From: Allobrachymonas sp.
GTDB lineage: Bacteria; Pseudomonadota; Gammaproteobacteria; Burkholderiales; Burkholderiaceae_C
DNA length: 7,622 bases
Assembly (NCBI GenBank): GCA_018054915.1
Contig: JAGPIR010000054.1
Span: forward strand, 1-7,622
Direction: 5' to 3'
Shown here: piece by piece, positions 1 through 5,997 of the stretch
Position numbering within the stretch: position 1 is the stretch's first letter
Layout of the letters: each line of letters opens with the position of its first letter
Notes under the pieces: generated by a model
Seen by the model: only the letters and a program-made list of their open reading frames with translations
Databases searched by the model: none
What the model was told of the DNA's origin: nothing
Made by a program: the position numbers and the translations under genes

Positions 1-1
1 T

Positions 2-487
2 ATCTTGATGCCTGCCACGGTGGTCAGCTGGTTTGGCAATACAGAGAGCATGTCTTGGCTTAAGGTTATTGCCGCTACGTTGATGCCGGGTCAGCCTATC
101 TACGTTGCCCTGTATGCATTGGCTATTGTGTTTTTCTGTTTTTTCTACACCGGTCTGGTGTTCAACAGCCGGGAAACAGCTGAGAATCTGAAAAAAAGTG
201 GCGCATTTGTCCCGGGTATTCGTCCCGGAGAAAATACCGCGCGTTATTTGGACAAGGTTCTGTTGCGACTTACATTCGCTGGCGCCCTCTATATCACTGC
301 TGTCTGCCTGTTGCCGGAATTTGTTCGGATGCGATTTAGTTCCATTCCGTTCAATTTTGGTGGAACATCGCTGCTGATCGTGGTTGGTGTGACTATGGAG
401 CTGATGTCGCAGATCCAAAACTATCTCATGACGCAGCAATACGAAAGCCTGATGAAGAAGGCCAACTTCAAGTTGCCAGGTAAATAA
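2..487 (+). CDS. secY: Protein translocase subunit SecY, C-terminal part (5' end outside window)
   Basis: SecY is the channel-forming inner-membrane subunit of the SecYEG translocon, which exports unfolded proteins with SecA and inserts membrane proteins. The reading frame is open from base 2, so the gene starts upstream of the window; 161 residues of the C-terminal part are present. Hydrophobic segments lie near fragment residues 34-54 (YVALYALAIVFFCFFY), 90-108 (LTFAGALYITAVCLLPEF) and 122-143. Between the first two is the long cytoplasmic loop with the family signature GAFVPGIRPGENTARYLDKV, whose conserved Arg is important for SecA-dependent transport in E. coli. The C-terminal cytoplasmic tail ends in TAA at 485-487. 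Its place at the end of the spc operon, three bases before infA, fits. Identification is secure from the sequence. Confidence 0.97.
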   Translation: MLMPATVVSWFGNTESMSWLKVIAATLMPGQPIYVALYALAIVFFCFFYTGLVFNSRETAENLKKSGAFVPGIRPGENTARYLDKVLLRLTFAGALYITAVCLLPEFVRMRFSSIPFNFGGTSLLIVVGVTMELMSQIQNYLMTQQYESLMKKANFKLPGK

Positions 488-490
488 ATC

Positions 491-709
491 ATGGCGAAGG
501 ACGATGTCATCCAGATGCAAGGGGAAGTGCTGGAGAACCTCCCTAACGCTACTTTCCGGGTCAAACTGGAAAATGGACATGTTGTGTTGGGCTATATCTC
601 CGGAAAGATGCGCATGCATTACATACGGATTTTGCCGGGCGACAAGGTCACGGTAGAATTGACTCCTTACGACTTGAGCAAAGCGCGCATTGTTTTCCGC
701 GCCAAATGA
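491..709 (+). CDS. infA: Translation initiation factor IF-1
   Basis: IF-1 is a small cytoplasmic S1/OB-fold protein that occupies the A site of the 30S subunit and works with IF-2 and IF-3 during start-codon selection. The 72-residue product has the usual family length. The motifs are characteristic: MAKDDVIQMQGEVLENLPNA at the N-terminus, RVKLENGHVVLGYISGKMR in the middle, and IRILPGDKVTVELTPYDL followed by KARIVFR at the C-terminus. The ATG is only three bases after the secY stop, so the two are probably translated from one transcript. An AGG-containing ribosome-binding site would lie inside the last secY codons. Location between secY and rpmJ is usual in betaproteobacteria and Gram-positives, unlike E. 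coli. Many Burkholderiales carry a second infA elsewhere; nothing here says which copy is essential. Confidence 0.97.
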   Translation: MAKDDVIQMQGEVLENLPNATFRVKLENGHVVLGYISGKMRMHYIRILPGDKVTVELTPYDLSKARIVFRAK

Positions 710-754
710 GCAATATTTGAGAACACTTGAACGAAAAGATTTGAGGAGAGAAGC

Positions 755-868
755 ATGAAGGTTTTGGCTTCGGTAAAGAAAATTTGCCGCAATTGCAAGG
801 TCATCCGCCGCAAGGGTGTTGTGCGCATTATCTGCACCGACCCCCGCCACAAGCAGCGTCAGGGTTGA
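755..868 (+). CDS. rpmJ: 50S ribosomal protein L36 (zinc-ribbon form)
   Basis: L36 is the smallest protein of the large ribosomal subunit and helps organise 23S rRNA near the L6/L16 region. The 37-residue protein begins MKVLASVKKICRNCKVIRRK and ends CTDPRHKQRQG. It holds the complete zinc-ribbon ligand set Cys11, Cys14, Cys27 and His32, so this is the metal-binding (C+) type; paralogues that have lost the cysteines are the zinc-independent type. A good ribosome-binding site (GAGGAGAG, 743-750) precedes the ATG at 755. The 45-base gap from infA has no clear structure. Being so short, it is easily missed by automated gene calling. Confidence 0.96.
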   Translation: MKVLASVKKICRNCKVIRRKGVVRIICTDPRHKQRQG

Positions 869-892
869 TTGAGAATTTAACAGAGGAAGAAC

Positions 893-1258
893 ATGGCACG
901 TATTGCTGGTATCAACATTCCGCCCCATCAACACACCGAAATCGGTCTCACTGCCATTTTTGGTATTGGTCGTACGCGAGCTCGCAAAATTTGCGAAGTC
1001 TGCGGTATCACCTATTCCACAAAAGTCAAGGATCTGACGGATGAGAATCTGGAAAAAATCCGTGATGCTCTGACGCTTTTCACGCTCGAAGGCGATCTGC
1101 GTCGGGAAGTGACTATCAATATTAAGCGCCTGATGGATATTGGCTGTTACCGCGGTTTCCGTCACCGTCGCGGTCTGCCTGTGCATGGGCAGCGTACTCG
1201 TACCAACGCCCGCACTCGCAAAGGTCCGCGCAAGGCCGCACAGTCCCTGAAAAAATAA
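893..1258 (+). CDS. rpsM: 30S ribosomal protein S13
   Basis: S13 sits in the head of the small ribosomal subunit, contacts the P-site tRNA and forms bridges to the large subunit. The 121-residue product begins MARIAGINIPPHQHTEIGLT and continues with the helix-two-turn-helix core (GIGRTRARKICEVCGI, about residues 27-42). It ends in the basic tail RHRRGLPVHGQRTRTNARTR and KGPRK, which reaches toward tRNA. E. coli S13 has 118 residues, so length is normal. AGAGGAAGAAC lies just before the ATG as ribosome-binding site. In E. coli S4 represses the alpha operon through a pseudoknot ahead of rpsM. Here only 24 bases separate rpmJ and rpsM, too few for that structure without involving rpmJ coding sequence. 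Confidence 0.98.
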   Translation: MARIAGINIPPHQHTEIGLTAIFGIGRTRARKICEVCGITYSTKVKDLTDENLEKIRDALTLFTLEGDLRREVTINIKRLMDIGCYRGFRHRRGLPVHGQRTRTNARTRKGPRKAAQSLKK

Positions 1259-1277
1259 CTGAAGGCAAGCATTTACT

Positions 1278-1682
1278 ATGGCTAAAGCACCCTCCAATAC
1301 CGCAGCCTCCCGCATGCGCAAGAAGGTCCGCAAGAACATTGCCGACGGCATTGCACATGTGCATGCATCGTTCAATAACACCATTATCACCATCAGCGAT
1401 CGCCAGGGCAATGCACTGGCTTGGGCTTCATCTGGTGGACAGGGCTTCAAAGGGTCGCGTAAATCCACCCCCTTCGCTGCTCAGGTGGCCTCCGAAATGG
1501 CTGGTCGTGCCGCCATGGAGCAAGGCATCAAGAATCTGGAGGTCGAAATCAAGGGCCCCGGTCCTGGACGTGAGTCCTCTGTGCGTGCACTGGGGGCGCT
1601 GGGTATCCGAATTACCTCGATTTCCGATGTGACGCCGGTTCCTCACAACGGTTGTCGTCCACAGAAGCGCCGTCGCATCTAA
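1278..1682 (+). CDS. rpsK: 30S ribosomal protein S11
   Basis: S11 lies on the platform of the small subunit close to the 3' end of 16S rRNA, where the Shine-Dalgarno helix forms. The 134-residue product has a low-complexity N-terminus, then the conserved core KNIADGIAHVHASFNNTIIT, the glycine-rich WASSGGQGFKGSRKSTPFAAQ and VEIKGPGPGRESSVRALGALG. The C-terminus is TPVPHNGCRPQKRRRI, including the Asn-Gly site that is isoaspartylated in E. coli S11. E. coli S11 has 129 residues, so only the N-terminus is slightly longer. GAAGG 14 bases ahead of the ATG is the likely ribosome-binding site. The gap from rpsM is 19 bases, consistent with one operon. Confidence 0.98.
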   Translation: MAKAPSNTAASRMRKKVRKNIADGIAHVHASFNNTIITISDRQGNALAWASSGGQGFKGSRKSTPFAAQVASEMAGRAAMEQGIKNLEVEIKGPGPGRESSVRALGALGIRITSISDVTPVPHNGCRPQKRRRI

Positions 1683-1702
1683 TCATCTACCCCAAGCCCA
1701 CC

Positions 1703-1757
1703 GCCGCCAACCTTCGTGGTCATTGGCGGCTCCTGTCTTGATAAGAGGCAGTAGTTT
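1703..1757 (+). promoter_or_regulatory. Two tandem hairpins in the rpsK-rpsD gap, candidate rpsD leader
   Basis: The 90-base gap before rpsD contains a perfect 8-bp inverted repeat, GCCGCCAA at 1703-1710 with TTGGCGGC at 1723-1730, its loop able to form a further CC/GG closure around TTCGT. A second, weaker stem pairs 1733-1739 with 1745-1751 (two G-U pairs) and is followed by TTTT at 1754-1757. The rpsD ribosome-binding site (AAAGGAAAA) follows at once. The structures are seen directly. That they regulate rpsD, for example by S4 binding or weak attenuation, is inference from S4 being an autogenous repressor in E. coli and Bacillus. Confidence 0.4.
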
Positions 1758-1772
1758 TAAAAAGGAAAAAAC

Positions 1773-2396
1773 GTGGCACGTTATCTCGGCCCCAAGGCTA
1801 AACTCTCTCGCCGTGAAGGCACTGACTTGTTCCTCAAGAGCGCCCGCCGTTCGGCTAGCGACAAATGCAAGTTTGATGCCAAACCCGGACAACACGGTCG
1901 TATTTCTGGCGCACGCATGTCTGATTTTGGTCTGCAATTGCGTGAAAAGCAGAAAGTCAAGCGCATGTATGGCGTTCTGGAACGTCAGTTCCGCCGGTAT
2001 TTTGAAGAAGCCGAGCGTCGCCGTGGCAACACAGGTTCCAATCTGTTGTCCTTGCTTGAATCTCGTCTTGACAACGTTGTCTACCGTATGGGGTTTGGTT
2101 CTACGCGCGCAGAAGCTCGCCAGTTGGTGTCGCATAAGGCAATCTTGGTCAATGGTAAGCCGGTCAATATTCCGTCCCTGATGATCAGGGCAGGGGATGT
2201 CGTTGCTGTACGAGAAAAGTCTGCTAAGCAGGCACGTGTGATTGAAGCTCTCCAATTGGCTGGCCAGATTGGCTTTCCGGTCTGGGTGGAAGTCAACAGT
2301 GACAAGGCAGAAGGCACATTCAAGAAGACGCCTGATCGCGACGAATTCGGGGCAGACATCAACGAATCGTTGATTGTGGAACTGTATTCCCGCTGA
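1773..2396 (+). CDS. rpsD: 30S ribosomal protein S4 (GTG start)
   Basis: S4 is a primary 16S rRNA binder that nucleates assembly of the 30S body and influences decoding fidelity. The 207-residue product (E. coli 206) begins with GTG, read as Met in ARYLGPKAKLSRREGTDLFL; no in-frame ATG fits the family N-terminus, and AAAGGAAAA lies just upstream. The N-terminal domain has KCKFDAKPGQHG with a single Cys, so the zinc-binding form of S4 is not present. The S4 RNA-binding domain follows from about residue 95 (LDNVVYRMGFGSTRAEARQL, then VSHKAILVNGKPVNIPS). The C-terminus INESLIVELYSR is typical. The GTG start and the hairpins ahead of it suggest separate tuning of S4 output. S4 is the known translational repressor of the alpha operon in E. 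coli. Confidence 0.97.
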   Translation: MARYLGPKAKLSRREGTDLFLKSARRSASDKCKFDAKPGQHGRISGARMSDFGLQLREKQKVKRMYGVLERQFRRYFEEAERRRGNTGSNLLSLLESRLDNVVYRMGFGSTRAEARQLVSHKAILVNGKPVNIPSLMIRAGDVVAVREKSAKQARVIEALQLAGQIGFPVWVEVNSDKAEGTFKKTPDRDEFGADINESLIVELYSR

Positions 2397-2411
2397 TGTT
2401 CCTTTTGCATC

Positions 2412-2434
2412 GCAGCAGGCCATGTGTCTGCTGC
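2412..2434 (+). promoter_or_regulatory. Hairpin just after rpsD
   Basis: A perfect 7-bp inverted repeat, GCAGCAG at 2412-2418 and CTGCTGC at 2428-2434, encloses a 9-base loop shortly after the rpsD stop codon. It is followed by AAACGC rather than a T run, so it is not a normal intrinsic terminator. It may protect the 3' end of a processed rpsD message or be part of the rpoA leader. Function is unknown. Confidence 0.3.
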
Positions 2435-2477
2435 AAACGCCTGGTGGTTGCGGATTCAAAACCCCGCTTTCAAATTA

Positions 2478-2543
2478 CCGGCTCCCTGGGCAGTACACAT
2501 GCTGCAGGAGAGCCCCATCAGCCTTACCGGTGTAACGAGCCGG
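2478..2543 (+). promoter_or_regulatory. Candidate rpoA leader with two alternative pairings
   Basis: CCGGCTC at 2478-2484 can pair in two ways. With the near partner at 2510-2514 (GAGCC) it forms a long stem that continues CCTG 2485-2488 with CAGG 2505-2508, and CAG 2491-2493 with CTG 2502-2504. With the far partner it forms a perfect 7-bp stem, GAGCCGG at 2537-2543, which ends eight bases before the rpoA ribosome-binding site GAGAAGGAAG (2551-2560). The pairings exclude each other. A short direct repeat TTACCGG (2475-2481 and 2524-2530) lies within it. Pairings are seen directly; a regulatory switch is inference. Confidence 0.35.
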
Positions 2544-2565
2544 GGGTATTGAGAAGGAAGCCAGA

Positions 2566-3552
2566 ATGCAAACCAATCTATTGAAGCCCAAGAACATCCA
2601 GGTCGAGCAGATCAGTGCCAATCGCGCAAAAGTGACTCTCGAGCCGTTCGAACGCGGCTATGGCCATACCTTAGGCAATGCCCTGCGCCGTGTGTTGCTG
2701 TCGTCCATGATCGGTTATGCCGTTACCGACGTGACAATCGCAGGCGTGGTGCACGAGTATTCTTCCATCGACGGCGTGCAGGAAGATGTTGTCGAGGTCC
2801 TGTTGAATCTCAAGGGCGTAGTGTTCAAGTTGCACAACCGCGACGAAGTCACCCTGTCGCTGCGCAAAGAAACTGAAGGCCCGGTCAAGGCCTCCGATAT
2901 CCAGGTGCCCCATGATGTAGAAATCATCAATCCTGATCATGTAATTTGTCATCTCTCGCAAAACGGGAAGATCGACATGCAGCTCAAGGTTGAGAAGGGT
3001 ATGGGCTATGTTCCGGGTTCGATGCGCCGCCATGCCGACGAACCGTTCAAGTTCATTGGTCGTATCGTGTTGGATGCATCTTTTTCACCAATCCGCCGTG
3101 TGAGCTATGCGGTGGAAAGCGCCCGCGTGGAACAGCGTACTGACCTGGACAAGCTGGTTATCGACATTGAAACCAATGGCGGCATTTCGGCAGAAGACGC
3201 AGTGCGTTCGTCGGCCAAGATTCTGGTGGAACAGTTAGCCGTTTTTGCACAGCTTGAAGGCAGTGCTCTCGATGCATTCGACGCGCCGGCTCGAAGCACC
3301 GCTCAGTTCGATCCGGTGCTGCTGCGCCCTGTCGACGAACTGGAACTCACGGTTCGTTCGGCAAACTGCCTTAAGGCTGAAAATATCTATTACATTGGCG
3401 ATCTGATTCAACGCACTGAAAACGAGCTGCTCAAGACGCCGAACCTTGGGCGCAAGTCGCTCAATGAAATCAAGGAAGTGCTTGCTTCACGCGGCCTGAC
3501 TTTGGGCATGAAGCTAGAAAGCTGGCCGCCCGCCGGTCTGGAAAAACGCTGA
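2566..3552 (+). CDS. rpoA: DNA-directed RNA polymerase subunit alpha
   Basis: The alpha subunit dimerises to start RNA polymerase assembly, and its C-terminal domain binds UP elements and transcription activators. The 328-residue product has the usual length. The N-terminal domain (about 1-235) carries RGYGHTLGNALRRVLLSSM near residues 30-48 and EDVVEVLLNLKG near 73-84. A linker of about 20 residues follows. The C-terminal domain starts near 250; LTVRSANCLKAENIYYIGDL (261-280) and TPNLGRKSLNEIKEVLASRG (291-310) are almost identical to E. coli. Arg264, Asn267, Cys268 and Lys270 correspond to the DNA-contacting residues Arg265, Asn268, Cys269 and Lys271. The ATG is preceded by GAGAAGGAAG. It is intact and lies between rpsD and rplQ as in the canonical alpha operon. 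Confidence 0.98.
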   Translation: MQTNLLKPKNIQVEQISANRAKVTLEPFERGYGHTLGNALRRVLLSSMIGYAVTDVTIAGVVHEYSSIDGVQEDVVEVLLNLKGVVFKLHNRDEVTLSLRKETEGPVKASDIQVPHDVEIINPDHVICHLSQNGKIDMQLKVEKGMGYVPGSMRRHADEPFKFIGRIVLDASFSPIRRVSYAVESARVEQRTDLDKLVIDIETNGGISAEDAVRSSAKILVEQLAVFAQLEGSALDAFDAPARSTAQFDPVLLRPVDELELTVRSANCLKAENIYYIGDLIQRTENELLKTPNLGRKSLNEIKEVLASRGLTLGMKLESWPPAGLEKR

Positions 3553-3583
3553 TAAGTCGCACCACAATTGAACCGTAGTGCAC

Positions 3584-3616
3584 CCGGCAGTACCTGATAC
3601 GGCTGTCGGTATTTTT
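3584..3616 (+). terminator. Terminator-like hairpin between rpoA and rplQ
   Basis: CCGGCAG at 3584-3590 pairs with CTGTCGG at 3603-3609 (one G-U pair), with an optional CC/GG closure in the loop, and is followed by TATTTTT at 3610-3616. This resembles a weak Rho-independent terminator, placed 12 bases before the rplQ ribosome-binding region AAAGAAAGGAA. Because rplQ clearly belongs to this operon, partial termination or message processing is more likely than full termination. The structure is seen; its strength is not known. Confidence 0.45.
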
Positions 3617-3636
3617 AGAAAGAAAGGAACCGCACC

Positions 3637-4023
3637 ATGCGTCATGGACTCAAACTCCGCAAACTTAACCGAACCAGTAGCCACCGGTTGGCCATGCTGC
3701 GCAACATGATGAATTCACTCATCGCGCACGAGGCCATCAAGACAACGCTGCCCAAGGCCAAGGAATTGCGCAAAGTTGTTGAACCGATGATCACGCTGGC
3801 CAAAAATGACACCGTAGCCAACAAACGCCTCGCGTTCAACCGTCTGCGTGACCGCGACAGCGTGGTCAAGCTTTTTGCAGATCTGGGGCCGCGTTTTGCG
3901 ACCCGTCCGGGCGGATATACGCGTATCCTGAAAATGGGTTTCCGTGTTGGCGACAACGCTCCCATGGCGCTGATCGAGCTGGTGGACCGGCCCGAGCAAT
4001 CTACGGAAGCAGAAAAAGGCTAA
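3637..4023 (+). CDS. rplQ: 50S ribosomal protein L17
   Basis: L17 is a large-subunit protein located near the exit of the peptide tunnel. The 128-residue product (E. coli 127) begins with the highly conserved MRHGLKLRKLNRTSSHRLAM and continues LRNMMNSLIAHEAIKTTLPK, then AKELRKVVEPMITLAK. The C-terminal half holds LFADLGPRFATRPGGYTRIL and RVGDNAPMALIELVDR, then a short acidic tail. A good ribosome-binding site (AAAGAAAGGAA) precedes the ATG. It is the last gene of the alpha operon, and the reading frame is intact. An inverted repeat begins one base after its stop codon. Confidence 0.98.
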   Translation: MRHGLKLRKLNRTSSHRLAMLRNMMNSLIAHEAIKTTLPKAKELRKVVEPMITLAKNDTVANKRLAFNRLRDRDSVVKLFADLGPRFATRPGGYTRILKMGFRVGDNAPMALIELVDRPEQSTEAEKG

Positions 4024-4041
4024 CTTCCCAAGTTCGGGAAG
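4024..4041 (+). other. Inverted repeat right after rplQ
   Basis: CTTCCC at 4024-4029 pairs with GGGAAG at 4036-4041 around a 6-base loop, directly after the rplQ stop. No T run follows, so intrinsic termination is doubtful. The same bases overlap the probable -35 region of the initiator tRNA promoter, so the site may serve as 3' end protection for the alpha operon message or simply be part of that promoter. Confidence 0.35.
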
Positions 4042-4054
4042 AATATGCTATAAT
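4025..4054 (+). promoter_or_regulatory. Sigma-70-type promoter of the initiator tRNA
   Basis: A perfect -10 box TATAAT is at 4049-4054, 11 bases before the mature tRNA 5' end. A poor -35 candidate, TTCCCA at 4025-4030, lies 18 bases further upstream (four of six consensus bases). The exact -10 and its spacing to the tRNA support an independent promoter; readthrough from the alpha operon is also possible. Confidence 0.6.
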
Positions 4055-4065
4055 AATCAGATTGA

Positions 4066-4142
<77 letters not shown>

Positions 4143-4152
4143 CTTTGAAAAA

Positions 4153-4182
4153 CCCGCAGGCTGAAAAGCCTGCGGGTTTTTT
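4153..4182 (+). terminator. Rho-independent terminator after tRNA-fMet
   Basis: A perfect 10-bp stem (CCCGCAGGCT 4153-4162 with AGCCTGCGGG 4167-4176) closes a GAAA tetraloop and is followed by six T at 4177-4182. An A run at 4148-4152 precedes it, so it could also end transcription coming from the other strand. This is a textbook strong terminator. Confidence 0.95.
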
Positions 4183-4590
4183 CTTGTGCATGTCTCACAT
4201 AGATGGCGCTATTGGGCGGGGCGATCAGGTCATGGACGGCCCAAGCTCTTGTGTGACTTTGGGATGATGCAAGTGCCACAAGTCAGGTGTGAATCCAATA
4301 GGCTGTTGCGTGACAAACTACGGCGTATTGAGCCTAGGCACAGGAAAAAGCCACACCCGATCTGCAGGGAAATCAGGGCACTGGGAGCATCGGAAGATGT
4401 GTCCAGGCAGGTGGTGATCAACAGCCGTTGCTGACCGGGGCAACAGTGACCGGCTATTCAAGACCGTGCGTGCTATCACGGATATTTACTGATTGGGCGA
4501 GGAGCCAAGGCCGTCCTGGCCGCAAGCGCTCAAGCGGACCGGTGCGGACCCGCATGCCGGGGCGAGGCAGACGCGCCTTCAATCATGGAT
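4183..4590. other. About 400 bp without a convincing gene
   Basis: No reading frame on either strand resembles a known protein or has a supported start. The longest open stretch, 4186-4434 on the + strand, encodes an 82-residue Arg/His-rich sequence without a ribosome-binding site or family features. Small inverted repeats are present: CAATA 4286-4290 with TATTG 4326-4330, TAGGCT 4289-4294 with AGCCTA 4331-4336, and CCGTG 4464-4468 with CACGG 4477-4481. Part of it (about 4265-4410) shows ordered, loose similarity to a cobalamin riboswitch, discussed as a finding. With two pseudogenes beside it, this is probably decayed sequence. Confidence 0.5.
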
Positions 4591-5249
4591 TTACCCTACG
4601 CTGATTCTGGCATGGACGGGGTTTCGACTGCCCTGAACCGGTGTTTTGGGGTAAGAGCTTGGATTTGTTCTGTCCAACAGGCGCCGTAGAGGTGGCCAGA
4701 CGTTTTCCAGAATCCGGTCCTGCGCCTGGGGGCGTTGGGATGGAGGCGGTCGGGCAGAAACCAGCGCTGGCTGTCCGGCGCATCGGCGATGCCCTTTAGT
4801 AAAGTTTGGCGACACATGGCGATCATGGCCTCGAGATTGTTGCGTGTCTGCTGTAGCGACAGTCCCCGCAAGGCGTCGTTGGCGCCCAACTCAAGTATCG
4901 CAACGGACGGCTGATGTTTATTTAGCAGTTGGGGCAGGCGTGAGAGTCCGCCCGATGTGGTGTCTCCGCTGATGCTGGCATTGATGACCTGGTATTTTTT
5001 GCCAGTTGCATCCAGCCGTTGTTGCAGCCGGGGCACTCAGCCGCTGCCGCGTGGGAGGCCGTATTCTGCGCTGATGGAGTCGCCTACCACCAGAATGCGT
5101 ACGGACGGAGCGGTGGACGCAAACGCCTGCTTGGAGAGAGGTGGCAGGGTTGACAGGCTGACACCAGCTAACATGCCCAATGTCCACGCCCATCACCGGG
5201 TGGTTGTGCCAAAACCGATCTGCATTGTTTCAGGTTTTTCACCAGTCAT
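4591..5249 (-). pseudogene. tesA: Broken TesA-like arylesterase / acyl-CoA thioesterase (SGNH hydrolase)
   Basis: Intact TesA is a periplasmic SGNH-family lipase/thioesterase of about 200 residues. The original start is probably the ATG at 5249-5247, preceded by AGAAAGGG at a normal distance. The frame then reads an N-region with TTTR, an opal codon (5195-5193), WAWTLGMLAGVSLSTLPPLS and KQAFA, a likely signal peptide. Catalytic block I is intact (VRILVVGDSISAEYGLPRG), but a second opal codon at 5039-5037 replaces the Trp expected before VPRLQQRLDATG. Block III (ILELGANDALRG) is present. About 40 codons are missing near 4800, joining MIAMCRQ to LLKGIADAPDS and removing the usual GMQIPPNYG region. 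The DRLHPN block with the catalytic Asp/His remains. A one-base loss in the C run at 4728-4732 then throws QDRILENVWPPLRRLL into another frame. Four lesions make this a pseudogene. Confidence 0.9.
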
Positions 5250-5289
5250 GAATCCAACCCTTTCTGTTGCCTTGGACGCCCCTTCCTAA

Positions 5290-5997
5290 ATGATTGTCGT
5301 TGACCATGTTTTCAAGAGCGTTGCTGCCGCTGGCGGATCGCTTGAAATTCTGCATGGCATTGATTTTTCTCTCTCTGCCGGCAGCACCACAGCCATTGTG
5401 GGCGCCTCTGGCTCCGGGAAAAGTACTTTGCTGTCCGTCATGGCTGGGCTGGACGTTGGACGTGTCCAACCGTTGACCTATTTGCATTGGACGAAGATGC
5501 GCGAGCGGCCGTGCGCGGCCGTAAGATGGGATTCGTCTTCCAGAATTTTCAGCTTTTGTCGAATCTGACGGCTCTGGAGAATGTGATGTTGCCGCTTGAA
5601 CTGTCCGGATGTAGCGACGCTCGACCCCGTGCGCAGAACATGCTGGAACAGGTCGGGCTGGGTGCGACGTTTGCAGCATTATCCGAAGGTCCTTTCCGGT
5701 GGCGAACAGCAGCGTGTAGCCCTGGCGCGCGCTTTTGTGGTGTAGCCCGCGCTCCTCTTGGCCGATGAGCCAACTGGCAGTCTCGACTTTGCCACGGGGC
5801 AGGAAATCATTGCACAGATGTTTGCTCTGAACCGGGCGCTGGGTAGCACTTTGGTACTGGTCACGCACGACATGCAATTGGCCCGGCTGTGCCAGCAGCA
5901 TGTGGCGTTGCAGGCAGAGCGCTTGACGATGGGGCCATCCCGCACTGGGAGTCAGATCCCCCCTGTTGTTGATGCATCAGCCATGCAGCAATCTTGA
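5290..5997 (+). pseudogene. Broken ABC transporter ATP-binding protein (YbbA/LolD-like)
   Basis: The intact protein would be a cytoplasmic ATPase of about 230 residues that drives a MacB/LolCE-type permease. The frame from ATG 5290 gives MIVVDHVFKSVAAAGGSLEI and Walker A GASGSGKST. Around 5458-5474 about 16 bases seem missing relative to family length, shifting the frame. The next frame carries DLFALDEDARAAVRGRKMGF and the Q-loop VFQNFQLL. A single extra A at 5667 returns the original frame; without it the text reads VGLGARLQHYPK. The ABC signature LSGGEQQRVALARAF follows, then an amber codon at 5743-5745, then Walker B LLLADEPTGSLD and the H-loop VTHD. The gene is divergent from the tesA remnant, 40 bases apart, as ybbA is in E. 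coli. That context favours YbbA over LolD. Three lesions rule out a functional full-length product. Confidence 0.9.

Noticed and set aside
1683..2459. A long open frame of 258 codons on the - strand opposite rpsD
   Set aside because: It is the antisense shadow of rpsD, whose + strand product is unmistakable; the shadow has no family features or supported start.
4186..4434. An 82-codon open frame on the + strand after the tRNA terminator
   Set aside because: No ribosome-binding site, no recognisable domain and an irregular composition; the start codon falls four bases after the terminator T run.
5037..5195. Reading TGA as Trp, which would repair two esterase stops
   Set aside because: TGA ends infA, rpmJ, rpsD, rpoA and phaC in this window at the expected lengths, so it is a normal stop codon here. 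The esterase also has a deletion and a frameshift.
5487..5768. Treating the middle ATPase frame as a separate small gene
   Set aside because: It begins inside the ABC domain, holds only the Q-loop part and ends in frameshifted sequence. It is a segment of one broken gene.
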